Source: Kalmusia sp. IMI 367209 (lineage: Eukaryota > Ascomycota > Dothideomycetes > Pleosporales > Didymosphaeriaceae). Taken from it: a DNA stretch of 64,000 bases. Where the stretch lies: positions 806,001-870,000 of the forward strand of contig JAPEUQ010000014.1 in NCBI GenBank assembly GCA_027946365.1, given 5' to 3'. The position numbers and the translations under genes were made by a program. The notes under the pieces are model-generated. The model made no database searches, was not told the DNA's origin, and saw only the letters and a program-made list of their open reading frames with translations. This document shows positions 1 to 11,110 of the stretch, piece by piece; positions within the stretch are counted from its first letter, which is position 1; each line of letters starts with the position of its first letter.

Positions 1-3000
1 TCCAAATAAGAAGTCGTCGTGAGAAAGTGAATGTAAACTGTCCTAATGAAGAGCAATGTGCAGGTTGGGTTGGAAGTGGAATCGTGCAGAATTTTCACTT
101 CGGAAGTCAAATTTTTCACTGGCGTGAAATTCGAATTTCAAGATCGGGATGTCGATCTTAGGAATAGACAACGCTGTAATAATGTGCAGTCTATTCTCGT
201 AGACAGAGATCATCTTGTGACCAGGATTGATCGCATTTCAGAATCACGATATTAGCTCGATTGATGGACCTATGCGTGTATTATGTAAGCTCTCCTATGT
301 CATCGTCACGGTCCGTCTGTCCAATTGAATACTGATTTACCCACTGAGAGGCACTAAATGCATTGATTTTGATAACCCTAGCTAACGGAAATCGTCAACT
401 AGAATTAGAAAAAGGTTGTGCATGCTGCTCGCGAGCGGATTCCTGCAGTCTGAAGGTTTTAAATTTTGAAAGAACACTGTGCAACTTTAGTGCGGTACCC
501 AAGATTCATACAATTCTTAAGCTATATCACTGTGATCTCATGGACCACTAGAATAGCAGTGAGAAGTATTCATACATACATCGAGGTGTTAGATGATAAA
601 TCCATTGCCAAGTGATTCCATAACGTTTCCCCGCTGACTATATAATTGCGAGCCTACCTAGAAGATTCAATCTGAAATGACAGAGCGATTATACGTTCGT
701 GTGTTGATCACTACTCAATTGATTACTCAAGGTGCACAGAGTGTGTACATAACGCAACTCAGGTCCCGCTCCTCGATTCCTACTCGTCAAGAAACACGAG
801 GTTGATACGAGCGCGGAGTAAACAATACAATGGTGTGAATTTGAAGATATATCCTGTTGAGATGAACAATAACGCGGCGTGACTGTCATCTCAAATCAAT
901 ATGTTTCCCTGCAACTGGCTTTATGGACGCTAGTATGGACTGAGATATCATGAATACACAACATAGACGAGGGTGGTCTCTGAAATTCTATCCCTAAGCT
1001 GTGAAGATGGTACAATCTACCTCATCATGTTTTTTGTTTGGTATTTGACCCTGTAGTGAAAGCAATTGATGGCATCAAAGTCACAAATAAGTTTGACCCT
1101 GTCAGCGCAATTTCATGACTACGCCGAGAGTCGAGACTCTAGAGGAAGTGTAAGACCTAAAGGAACGAGGCTCAAAATCTGTAGATAGATTCGTTCAGTC
1201 AGCTTGAACTTCGATCTCTCGGGTAGTTTTTAGTCCTCCGCCCTACTCGTTCTTAAGCTGTTCTAACCTTTCGTGCACTTCCTTTCTTTCACTGCTAAGC
1301 ACGTAAAAGTGTCGTACTCTCTAAAGTCATTGATTTTTGATTACGGTAGTAGGATAGGTACTATAACAGTAACATTTACGTGACAGTCGCTTTGCTGCTG
1401 TAGCATGCACACATTTGAATTGTGAATATTGAACATCATGGCAGATGCATAATCCTACGCTCGCAAGACTCGCTGAACTAACACACATGTAGCGATCCCA
1501 TCATAATTCCCGAATCCAGACTCGTCAGGCTGAAAGAGATCTCTCACGATTTCTTTCCAGCCCTACCTACGCCCCGCTGATCCCTTCCCTCCCTAGAGAG
1601 CCATCATACCACCCAACATTCACCTCGCCTACCCCTGCTCAACATCCAGTCTGTCGGGAACAGCAAAGAACAGCAAAGCAAACCTGCGCCAACAACAATT
1701 CGATCGCATACATCACGCCATTGCAGTTCATTTCGCCTACGCGCGATACGCGCCGACGCCATGCCCAACATGCATCTCAATTTCCCTACGCCATCGCTTG
1801 CATCTCTACAAGGCACAATCCCAGCGACCATACTATCGATTTGCTACGACGGATGCGCAACTTCACGTCAGCAATCAATATCGATACAAAGCCAGCCACG
1901 CACCCACGATCCAGGTCCGCAAATCTGCAAGTAAGCCCGCCACCTCATCATTCCCCGAGAGCCTAGCCCGACTCTGCAAAAAACTGCCGTTCACATGTGT
2001 CGTCTTACTACACGGCCACAGCGCGGATATTGAATGAGTGAGAGCATGCTGGGCAGGTAGATGGAGGGAGGGGATAAAAGGCTGTGCAAATATCGATTTG
2101 GACGGCGGTGCACACCACGGTGAGGTTGAACGAACGTGCGCTCGCTGGCGCCGCTCCCGTAAACGAAATCCGCCGCCATGAGCATCCCTGCCATCGCTCC
2201 GCTCCGCCTGCGCTACGATGCAGGGACCTTTCTCGAATGTAGCCACGCACACAATCCAACGCAGTGATGCATACGCAATGGTTTGTGAAAAGATCTGAAA
2301 CGGAATGGCAATACAGGACCCAACTTTTTTTTTCTTCCCGCCGTATCCAATCCGCACGGCAAGCACGCCTCGGATACTGCATCTAATCTATTCATCACAC
2401 TCGTAGATCCGGACATGGCATACCGCATCTTGCAAAGTTCCTACCACTCTGCAATCTCGCTCAGAATCCCACGGACGGACTTTTGCTCCAACACCAGCCA
2501 CCATCACAAAATCTAGTCCGTGGTCCTTTCGCTTGCCCCTGGTCCTTGCGCCCACCGTTTCACACTAAGCGACGATCCGTTTCATCACGGCTGCACGTCG
2601 CTAGTCCGAAAGAGCGTTTCGCTGCACTGCGAATGCGGCACGGGACATGGACGCAGGACACCGAGAGCACAACAGCGCAGATCTGGAGATCCATGCCTGA
2701 ATGCATGGAGGAACGTGTTTGAAAGTCGAACATCTGAATTTCTGTTGGTGATCCCGTACAGAATCAACCCCTTTTGCACCTGTCAATCCCGTCCTCCCAT
2801 CCATCCCAACCACTAGACCCCTCTCGTCCCCACAAGCCTCCAATAGACAAAAGGAAGAATTAACGCCACCCTAGGTAGGGATGGTTGTGCTATGAACATG
2901 CAACCATCCAAGAAGAAGTAAACAAAAAGTAAACAAAAGGTGAAGTGGTAGATAGCGAAAGCGTGCGAAAAGGTATTGGGCGAGAAAGAATTACAGGTAA

Positions 3001-3520
3001 GAACATGTGTAGCATTGCGAAACAAGACCCATCACACCGTGAGACCGTGTGCGTTTCGGCAAAAGACATACACATCCAACCAAAACATACCAAACGCGTC
3101 ATATCCACGTGAACATCAACAAGCCTGTCTGTCCATCCATCGTCTGCGCATTGGTAGACATGAGAAGGTGAGAACAAAAAAGGTCTCCAAATCCGAAGGT
3201 AGATGGTAGAAGGGTAATCTGAGAAAGATATCCGTTGCGAGCCCTATTAGATTGCCGGCGCTTTTTAGGGGTGGTATTGGAAGGAAATAAGATGCGCGCG
3301 TGCGAGAGGTTGCGAGAATAGTGAACCAGGAAGGATAATCCAAGTTAATCGCTGGATCGGAACGTGATCCAAAGATTCCATAAAACAGAACGAAACGTGG
3401 GAAGCGAGTGCCGTATCCGTAGACGTCCAAAAACCGATCAGAACTCCATACGCGCCGTCAGTAACGACCAAACAGTCGTGACATCAAATAGAAGCCGCCG
3501 TAATGGGCCGAAGCCAGGTA
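1..3520. other. Gene-poor stretch, no supported gene
   Basis: Only short overlapping open frames are present on both strands. None shows a recognisable domain, signal peptide or convincing splice structure. A run of nine or more T lies near 2326-2334. Part of the 3' end is presumably the 3' UTR of the minus-strand gene that ends at 3521. Confidence 0.5.
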
Positions 3521-5015
3521 TCACGAATGGAACAAATCCCAAGCCCTCGCACAGAGAGCAATGAATTCCTCCTTTTTCTTGTGCTGGGTCTCCGGGGAGT
3601 CGCGCGGCTCGCCAAAAGGTCCCGGAACGTGCCTGTTGTCGTCCAAGCGGGGGTGTTCCCATATCACGCTCGTACTCGTCTCGGCCTCGCCTCCTCGAGC
3701 TACCACTGCGGTGTAGATCGGCACTGGTCGGGTAAGCCTGGGATGCATTCTTGTTCGGCATAGGCGAAGGCGGCGTTGGGGGTTGGTGACCACCATAGTG
3801 GACAATGCGGGGTAGCAGCTCCTCACGACCGCCAGAGAGGGTCTGAACAGCTTCCTCAGCAGACTTGTACTCTCGTGGGCGAGATGTCTGGGGGCCCTGC
3901 TGATGCTGTGGTGGCGGAAAGCCCGGTGACGGGAGAGGTGGCTGCTGATTCGAGTGTGAAGAAGTGCCGGGACTGTTTGTGTAGAGATGACGAGCAGTCC
4001 CAAGAGGCTCCGGGAAGACGTCGGCAATGGGTGGCAGCCTGTTGCTCGTCTGCTGCGCTGGAACATGGTGGATGTGTGATGTTTGAGACAGGTTTGAGGG
4101 TCCATTGGCAAGCTGACGAGAGGGGGGTAGATTGTTACGAAGTCCAGTGAACGATTGGTTAATTGGTGCTGACTGGATTACTCGCTCGTTCGCAAACTGA
4201 ACGTGGGAGGGAGGCGCAATGGTAAGACCGGGCGGTGGACCCTTCCTTCGAGAGGTGTTGGGTGTCTTCAAGGGTCGTCCAAATGGGCTCATGTCTTGCT
4301 GGCGTGATTCTTCGTCAGGTGGGCCGCCTTTGCCGCCATGCTTCTGGCGGGCCTCAATGATCTGCCTCTGCCGTTCCCTGACGTCCATGCTCCTCTGAAG
4401 CTGCTCGCGCATCGATGGGTCGTTGGGGTGTGGAAGCCTGGAGATAGGCAGGCAAGACCTACGTCGTGCAGGTCCTTTCCGGTTGAGAGGCCAGATGGCC
4501 TTGCGGTGAGGGCGCCGGACGAGTGGACGATGTGCGAGCTGGAGAGGTCCAGGCGGCGAGGACGATGGCGCGAATTGGGCATGTCGGGCGACGAGGGTTC
4601 CTTCTTCACGACGATCTTGGGTGCTGGACCGCGTGACCTGCTCGAAGAGGCGCGGTTAGAGAAGCCACTGCGGCTGGGAGGAGACATGGAGGTGGTAGGA
4701 GGAGTGAGAGGGGTGGTAGTAGGACTGATAGACGAAGAAGGGTGGCGGAGGGATGAAGTAGAATGCGACGAGTAGTTAGAGGACATACGAAAGAGGTGAA
4801 CGCTTTCCCTCCGCTCTCTGGGGCGCGGAGCCATCACTGGAGGAGGTAGGTGAAGCATTGTCTGCAACCCGCTGAGAGCTCTTGGAGTTGGGCGTCACGT
4901 TGTGAGGAGAGGATATCGAGGGCGCGATGGCGGCATATACTCTCGAAGGCCCCGGCTCGTTCAGCACGGGCGCATGTGGAGCAGTGACCGGGGGTGCAGC
5001 GACGGCGGTCGTCAT
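3521..5015 (-). CDS. Ser/Pro-rich fungal protein of unknown function, frame broken three times
   Basis: Starts at ATG 5015 (MTTAVAAPPV) and ends at the TGA at 3521, giving about 497 residues if read through. No single frame is open. The coding signal moves frame at about 4820-4823 (GGGG on the plus strand), 4425-4428 (GGGG) and 3649-3653 (GGGGG). Adding or removing one base at these runs gives a coherent protein: a Ser/Thr/Pro-rich N-terminus, the segment RRESVHLFRMSSNYSSHS, a basic patch with KKEPSSPD, then DVGLACLSPGF, MREQLQRSMDVRERQRQ, a Pro/Gln-rich middle, and a charged C-terminus ending KKKEEFIALCARAWDLFHS. I do not recognise a named family. Intron explanations were tried; the candidate introns are only 25-37 nt and mostly the wrong phase. 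Either the assembly has homopolymer errors or the gene is decaying. Confidence 0.6.
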
Positions 5016-5589
5016 GGTGCTGTCGTAGGGAGAGGGGGTCGTGTGAGAAAGAATAGATGAGAGGAGCGTCGCAGAGTGCTTGGGGGGCCTCCCGCTACAC
5101 TAAGTGTCGAAGGACGGAGCCAACTAAGCCGCTCTGGCGAGCGTGTAACGAGGGGCGGCTGCTGGAGCAAACGGCGGGCGATCACTGCGAAGGCGCAGCA
5201 GTGCGGCTCAAGCTCAGCGCGCGCGGAGAGGCGATATTAAGGGCAGAGGAGGCCGACGAGCGATGGGAGGTGCACGAGAGCCCTGCGCGAGGCCGCGGGC
5301 GTGGAGGGGATAAAAATGGAAAGCACGGACGCGGCGGGTTGCAAGTGGCAGGAGCGAGTTTGCATTTGAACCATGGCGGCATAAGGCCGGGGGTGCTGGG
5401 GTCCTCATTCAGCGCGAGACGAGCGAGACGAGCCAGACACACGCCAGAGAGGCACGGCGGGCTGCACCAGACTGCACCATTTCCGCTGGCGCTGGGCCGC
5501 TTCGGGCGGGCGCTGGCCTTCCGTTTCACGCCGCCCCAGGGCCTGCCTGCCTGCGCGCGTTCGCTTTCTGGCGCACCACCCACGCCCTC

Positions 5590-5621
5590 ACCACCACCAC
5601 CACCACTACCACCACCACCAA
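5590..5621. repeat. (CCA)n microsatellite
   Basis: About ten tandem CCA triplets with one CTA interruption, in GC-rich DNA upstream of the minus-strand gene starting at 5015. No coding context was found. Confidence 0.85.
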
Positions 5622-5665
5622 GCCCTCACTCATCACCATGCTCACCACGCCCTCAGCAACGCATC

Positions 5666-5701
5666 CAACAACAACAGCAGCAGCAGCGGCGGCGGCGGCA
5701 A
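5666..5701. repeat. CAA/CAG/CGG compound microsatellite
   Basis: Consecutive CAA, CAG and then CGG triplets, about 36 bp long, lying 45 bp after the CCA repeat in the same low-complexity patch. Confidence 0.8.
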
Positions 5702-8700
5702 CGCACCCCGGCACGCCCACTCGCAGCGCGCCCAGCACCCGGCGCCCACCACACAGCACCCAGAGCCCGCCCGCCTCGCCGCGCTCAGCTGCGACGCGTC
5801 CGCCGTGATAGGACGGCGAGCGCATGCAGCAGTGTTGCACGTCCCATTGCCAATAGCTGCCCGTCGCGTGCCGCCCGCCAATGGCACCGCGGCGCGCTGC
5901 TGACGCTCCGGCCCTCAGGGGACTCTCCAGCGTTTCACGCCTCCCGCCAGCGGTTTGACCACACCCAAAGCAGCGCCCGCGCTCGGCCCCTAGAAACACG
6001 AATCCCCAGCGCCGACCGCCAGCCAAATTGCGGGACCATCGTTCATGGCACCCGGGCGGCGACCGTTTCAAGCGCCTGCTGCCGGCGTGAACAAAATCTT
6101 TTGTCCTCGCCGCCAGCCGCCAGCCGCCCGCTTCGCCTCGTCGCCAGCTCCTTTGCTGACCTGCTGAACGAATGGACCCTGAGCGCCCTTCAGCCGCCAT
6201 GTCGTCGCTTCCACGTGGTTGGTATCTGAGCGTAGGATCGCCGCTATTGCATCGATTCGCCAGGGCAGATTGCGCACTCTAGCAGAGAGCTAAGATAGTC
6301 TACACTGGAGCGCGAGATAGAGTGCTGGGGTTGCTTGCGCTTATCCTCCTGCCCCGTCCGCGCCAATATCACGTATATCAGCATCGCGTCCGCGTCACGC
6401 ACCGCCCATCACACGCAAATTTTCCTGAGACAGTCCATCTCCGACTAGTATCTCTTGCTGCAGACCGCCTCTGCCGTTGTCTTGACGACTGAACCGCCTG
6501 CAAGGTTTCGGAACGGACGGCGTGTCGAGTTTGCACCTGCTTCACCACCTTCTTGCCTAAGTTCTGCCTGCATTCCCAAACCTTTAGCGACTGCATCGTG
6601 CATCCTAGGGTAACTCAGTCCCAATGTTACCCCTCAACCTTCTAGACCCGGCACTAGAACCCGATGCCTTCATCACCTGCATCACACCCTCCCTTCGTCG
6701 CATTTCGCAAGCGTCGGCGAGAAAATCTCCTGTCCTATTGCTTGCTTATGCGGCGAGTACACAACGGAGCTCCGCTGCTTGAAACATCATGCGACTAAAA
6801 GTCAGCTTGACCGCCGGCAACGTGGGACAGGCCAACCATGGCCGGACTTCTCAACGCAAGGGCATCTTCTGTTTCTGCGCTATACGAGGTCGACCTGTCG
6901 TCGAAAATGAGTTGTTTCTTTAACGTTTCCCTTAAGCTTCGCTTCCGTCCTCTATCCGTGTCTTCCTCAATTTACCCTCGACCTAGGCAATAATTGTCAG
7001 GTACGGCGTAGAGCCTGTAAACGAGCGGGCCAGGCCCGTGGGCCGGAACTGGATAATTTGACTGCAGCGAGCAACACCGTCTTGACGAATGGCATGTGTC
7101 GATCAGTCAACCGAGGAATCGGAACAGAGCCAATCGGCCTGCTACACCAATATACCATGTCTCGGAGCAGCTTGCCTTTTGCGCAAAGTCCTCAGGCTAG
7201 ACGGTAGCATGTGTCTACCAAGACTTGCTGCGAAATCTTCGAAGAAAGTGCAGAAAGCGAATACTACCACATCACTCTGTCCATGGCACTGGATGCCTGT
7301 CAAAATTTCGCCAACAGCCTTGTCAACTCCACACCCATGCGCCCCACTTTCCCACTCTCCCACCAATTCGGGTACGCCACAACGCAAACGACCTCGAGTG
7401 CGGACAGCCACAACGTTCGATAGCGCAAACGCGGCCTGTACCTCACTAGAGGCGCGAAGCCAAATTGTAGTAATTTCATACCGCATGCAGATTGCACCTT
7501 GAGTGACAGGGTGATTTGTTGTCCCACGCGCGTATCTGAACAATTCTCTCCGTTGCAATGTATCGAAGACCCCGTCAAGTTAGGCTGCAAGATAGACGAG
7601 CCATCTATATGAAAAGCGCATAACCACGGCACGTTAGATCTACGCTGCAGGTACTCAATTTACACGAGACCGTTGATGGCAACTTGCTTCTAACGTCAAC
7701 TTCTTTTCTCTTCTCTTCCAAAATAGTTCCGTTCGCGCGTGTCCTGTCCTGCATTATCGTCACTGCATCCCTGTGCGCCTCGCGGATCTCGTACCACTCC
7801 ACCCACTCGACCAGCATGCTGTCCTACCTCTCGCATCACATTGGGGCAACGGCGTCGCTGGTCTAATCCGTATGCGGCCGCACGCATCTATCGCTTTGAA
7901 TCGTTTGGTTCGTTGCACAAATATCTGCGTGTTGCCCCCGCAGTATAATAGGCGTACAACGTTCATGCAGTTCGATGTTTTGGGAGCGGCTTGCAGACGT
8001 GCTTCCAAGGCATGTTACGTGCGACGGTTCGTATCATTACTGGCTGTGGATGCTAGGGGTTGTCTAGATAGGACGCAGAAAGCGAGTACGGTTGAAGGAG
8101 GTGGCACGGTTGAGTCACATATGCATGTCTTTGAGAGGATGCAGTGCAAGCGCTAAGTAAAGTGTCTGACGAAGTCAATATTACTGTAGGCTACTTCTGG
8201 CCCACGCGGTAGTGGTCGCATGGCTAGCGCGTTGGAAAGACACGCTCGAAGACTCCATTCCATGTCCTAGAATATCGATGGATGGCCACAATCAAGCACC
8301 GGTGTTCGAGTCTCTGCTACAACACTAATGTTTCTCGCGAATTCATATCCCACGCCGTTGCTAGATATCAGACTATCTTTTGTAATAGCGAACATGTGAA
8401 GAGGAATCATCCTTCGTGCGAACAAAAATTTACCGCTTTCTGGCAGCTCGACTCTACATTCATCGTCTCTCAGACACTTAGTGCTCGATCGAATGGGTCT
8501 TGGAGAGACAGTCGACGCTTTGCCCTGTGAGCTAGAACTTTCGAGTATTGACGATCGATTTGTATCCGGTAGTGCTGACAATTTGTTTCATGATACTAAA
8601 GCCCGATCGAGATCTCTCAACTGTGCTTTGATTTGCTGAGATGGTGCCGTTCATAGTTGCACCGACCCAAGACTCTTTGAAAATAACCTCACTTTGAAAG

Positions 8701-9706
8701 TAACTATATCGTAACAAGACTGGAAAAAATCCCATGCCAACGATTGAGCCTGTTGAAGCCTTTCTCAATATTTAGCAGACCAGACCACGAAATGACCTTG
8801 TGGTTGCGACATCGATAGCGGACGAGCTCGCGAGATGGTAGGTCTGAACCTCCTCAGAATTTTTGAGTGAGAACGGAAGACCGGAGGTGTGACACTTGAG
8901 CCTGGATGAATGGCCTTGGCCGGCTATTAAGCGGCTACCTGATTATTTGACAATGGCTAGGTCATTGAGGCCCTTCAGTAAGTGGCTGGCAATTCTCCTG
9001 GAAAACTCTCATAAGAAGCATGGGTACGAATAGAGATCGATAGGTCACAAGAAGCGGCTCTTTGGTGTATATAGACCTTTTCGAGGTCTTCCTTTGAGCA
9101 CTCCACGTGTGAGTGATGTAGTTAATACGTGAGCTCCCGTGGTTGTAACCATAGATACGCAGATAGTCGTTTTTATGTAACATGTATACTGGGGTGCCTT
9201 GGATCTCGAAGCGTCCTCTAACTTCTGTCTATTACTGAACGTTTCTCGGCCGCCCAGACGCTCCCGCTGACAGACTTTGTACTTCAATTGCGACAATTAT
9301 CTTTCAAGACCCACATGAAAGGCTAGTGCTATCTGCATGCTGAGTGAATGACTGCAACAAACGCTATACTTGGCACGAGAGGGAATTAAGCTACTACAAG
9401 GACTGATGTCCTACGCACGTTCCGTCAACACATCCTCTAAACCCTCACTGTCGTAAGCTGCTCGCTGTCGTATTACTCAAACTTCTCCATCAAAGTCGTA
9501 GAGGACTTCAAGATCTCAACACGGATATTATATTGCCCAAAACACTAGATCACACATTTCTTCGTTTACAAGGGCCATTTTCGCTAACAAATTGCTTCAA
9601 AAATCTAAGCTATATTGTCAGTGGTGGTAGCGACCCGATCGAATTTGCAGATCAGTAGTTGGGTCCTAGCGCGCTTTAGTTAACGTCAATTCCCCTAGAT
9701 TGACTC

Positions 9707-10245
9707 ATGCATAGCGGAATGCCAAATCATAGTGATTCATACTCCGCTCCGCCTGATCCATCTCGCCTACGGAATCCGACCGACTCATCGTTTAGGAAAG
9801 CATGTTTCTTGGAATTTGCATCGCAGTCATTAAGGCACTTAGATTTGGAGAGATTGTTGAAGCCGAATTTCGAGCCTTGCCCTGATTTGGCCAACTCCTC
9901 GAAAACATGATAGATTCGTTTGCCGCTAGTTGCCCAAGTCTTATAGAGCTAGAGTTAGCAATGGTTTTTGATGTTGAAAGTTCCGTTCATCTGGTAATTG
10001 AGGCAACTGAAACACTACGGTGCTCCTTTAACGTCATGTCTACATTGAGATTCTGTGCGACTAGGGGACTCATCGATTCAAAATGCATCATCACACAAGT
10101 CAAAAAGCAGAACAAATTCAGAGTTGGACACCAGCATTACTACGCCGCCGAAGCTACCATATGTTCGTTGGAATTAAGACAATTCTTCACTCATGTAGAG
10201 CCTCTACGGGATACGGTTATCAGTCCCGCTGCTGTTGTTATGTGA
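9707..10245 (+). pseudogene. Possible relic of an LRR/F-box-like gene
   Basis: Two adjoining frames read like parts of one protein. The first contains SLRHLDLERLLKP and ends at a TGA at 9908. The second continues with SFAASCPSLIELELAM, resembling leucine-rich repeats of fungal F-box proteins. A frame change is needed at about 9905 to join them. No F-box, start or splice signals could be fixed. It may equally be chance in AT-rich DNA. Confidence 0.2.
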
Positions 10246-11110
10246 TGCTACGTAATCGAGCTTTTACGGTACCTGAATGACCGAGACTCTCAGATCACGC
10301 TTCCTTGTTTAGGTTTATGATTTAGCGTCTTGGAAAACGTACGCTCGTGAATTAGGGATACGGACGGACACAATTGGCCTTGCTATCACTCTCAGAAGGG
10401 CCTTACCACTGATGAACAGGATCAAGAGCGAGTTGAAGTGTTGCCAATCATCATAGAGCTGTAAAAACATATAGTATGACTGGGGATAGAGGCACATTTA
10501 GACAGCCATTTATGTCGTGTACGAGTCCGACATCGTGGGGTGACTTAGTATGATAATGCAGCATTTGGAGTCGAACCAATCGAGTCTGCTGAGTCGTATT
10601 CTGAGCGAATCATGGGAAGTAGATCATTAGGGAGGTTTTGTCGCTGCGGCTGAAACGAAGCCCTATTTTTGGGTGGTCCCTTGGCTCACTTAGACGACAT
10701 ATGTTCCCTTAAATGCCCGAAAAAGTGGCAGGAACGACCGCAAATTATCACGCAGGAACGACCTCCGCGCCAACTTTATCGCATCCGCAGCTCGCATCAA
10801 GCCGTGAATATCTTCACGCCGTCCACGACGATCGCGCTCAGCTTTGCGCCGTGCGCATCGCCCTGCTTGTTCGCGCTGGCCGCGACCTGCCACCCGGCGA
10901 CGCGCCGCCAACACGCTTCAACAGCCGCCTCTGTAGATACCTTTCGGCGGCCGTACAGCGCAGAAGCCGCTCCCATAGCCTATCGGTTGCGGCGTTTGGA
11001 CATACTTGATGGGCAATAATTGCGCCTGACTCGACTCACTGGACTAGGAGCGCTCATGGCTCGTAGACCCGCTTGGCCTCAGCGCAGATATAGTTGTTTC
11101 GTCCGGAACC

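Larger units (their letters stand above)
5016..11110. other. 6.1 kb stretch without a convincing gene
   Basis: Lies between the divergent starts of the Ser/Pro-rich gene and ABP2. The first kilobase is GC-rich and low-complexity, with CCA and CAG/CGG microsatellites, so long open frames there (for example 5057-6229 plus and 5526-6200 minus) are compositional. From about 6300 to 10700 only short frames remain. One weak LRR-like relic is listed separately near 9700. CT-rich and TATA-like patches before 5015 and 11111 are compatible with promoters. Confidence 0.5.

Noticed and set aside
5057..6229. 390-codon open frame on the plus strand
   Set aside because: Arg/Pro/Ala-rich translation of GC-rich microsatellite DNA; an equally long frame runs on the other strand (5526-6200) and no domain is present.
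10561..10590. tRNA T-loop-like GGTTCGACTCC on the minus strand
   Set aside because: Neither an acceptor stem nor D and anticodon arms can be folded around it.
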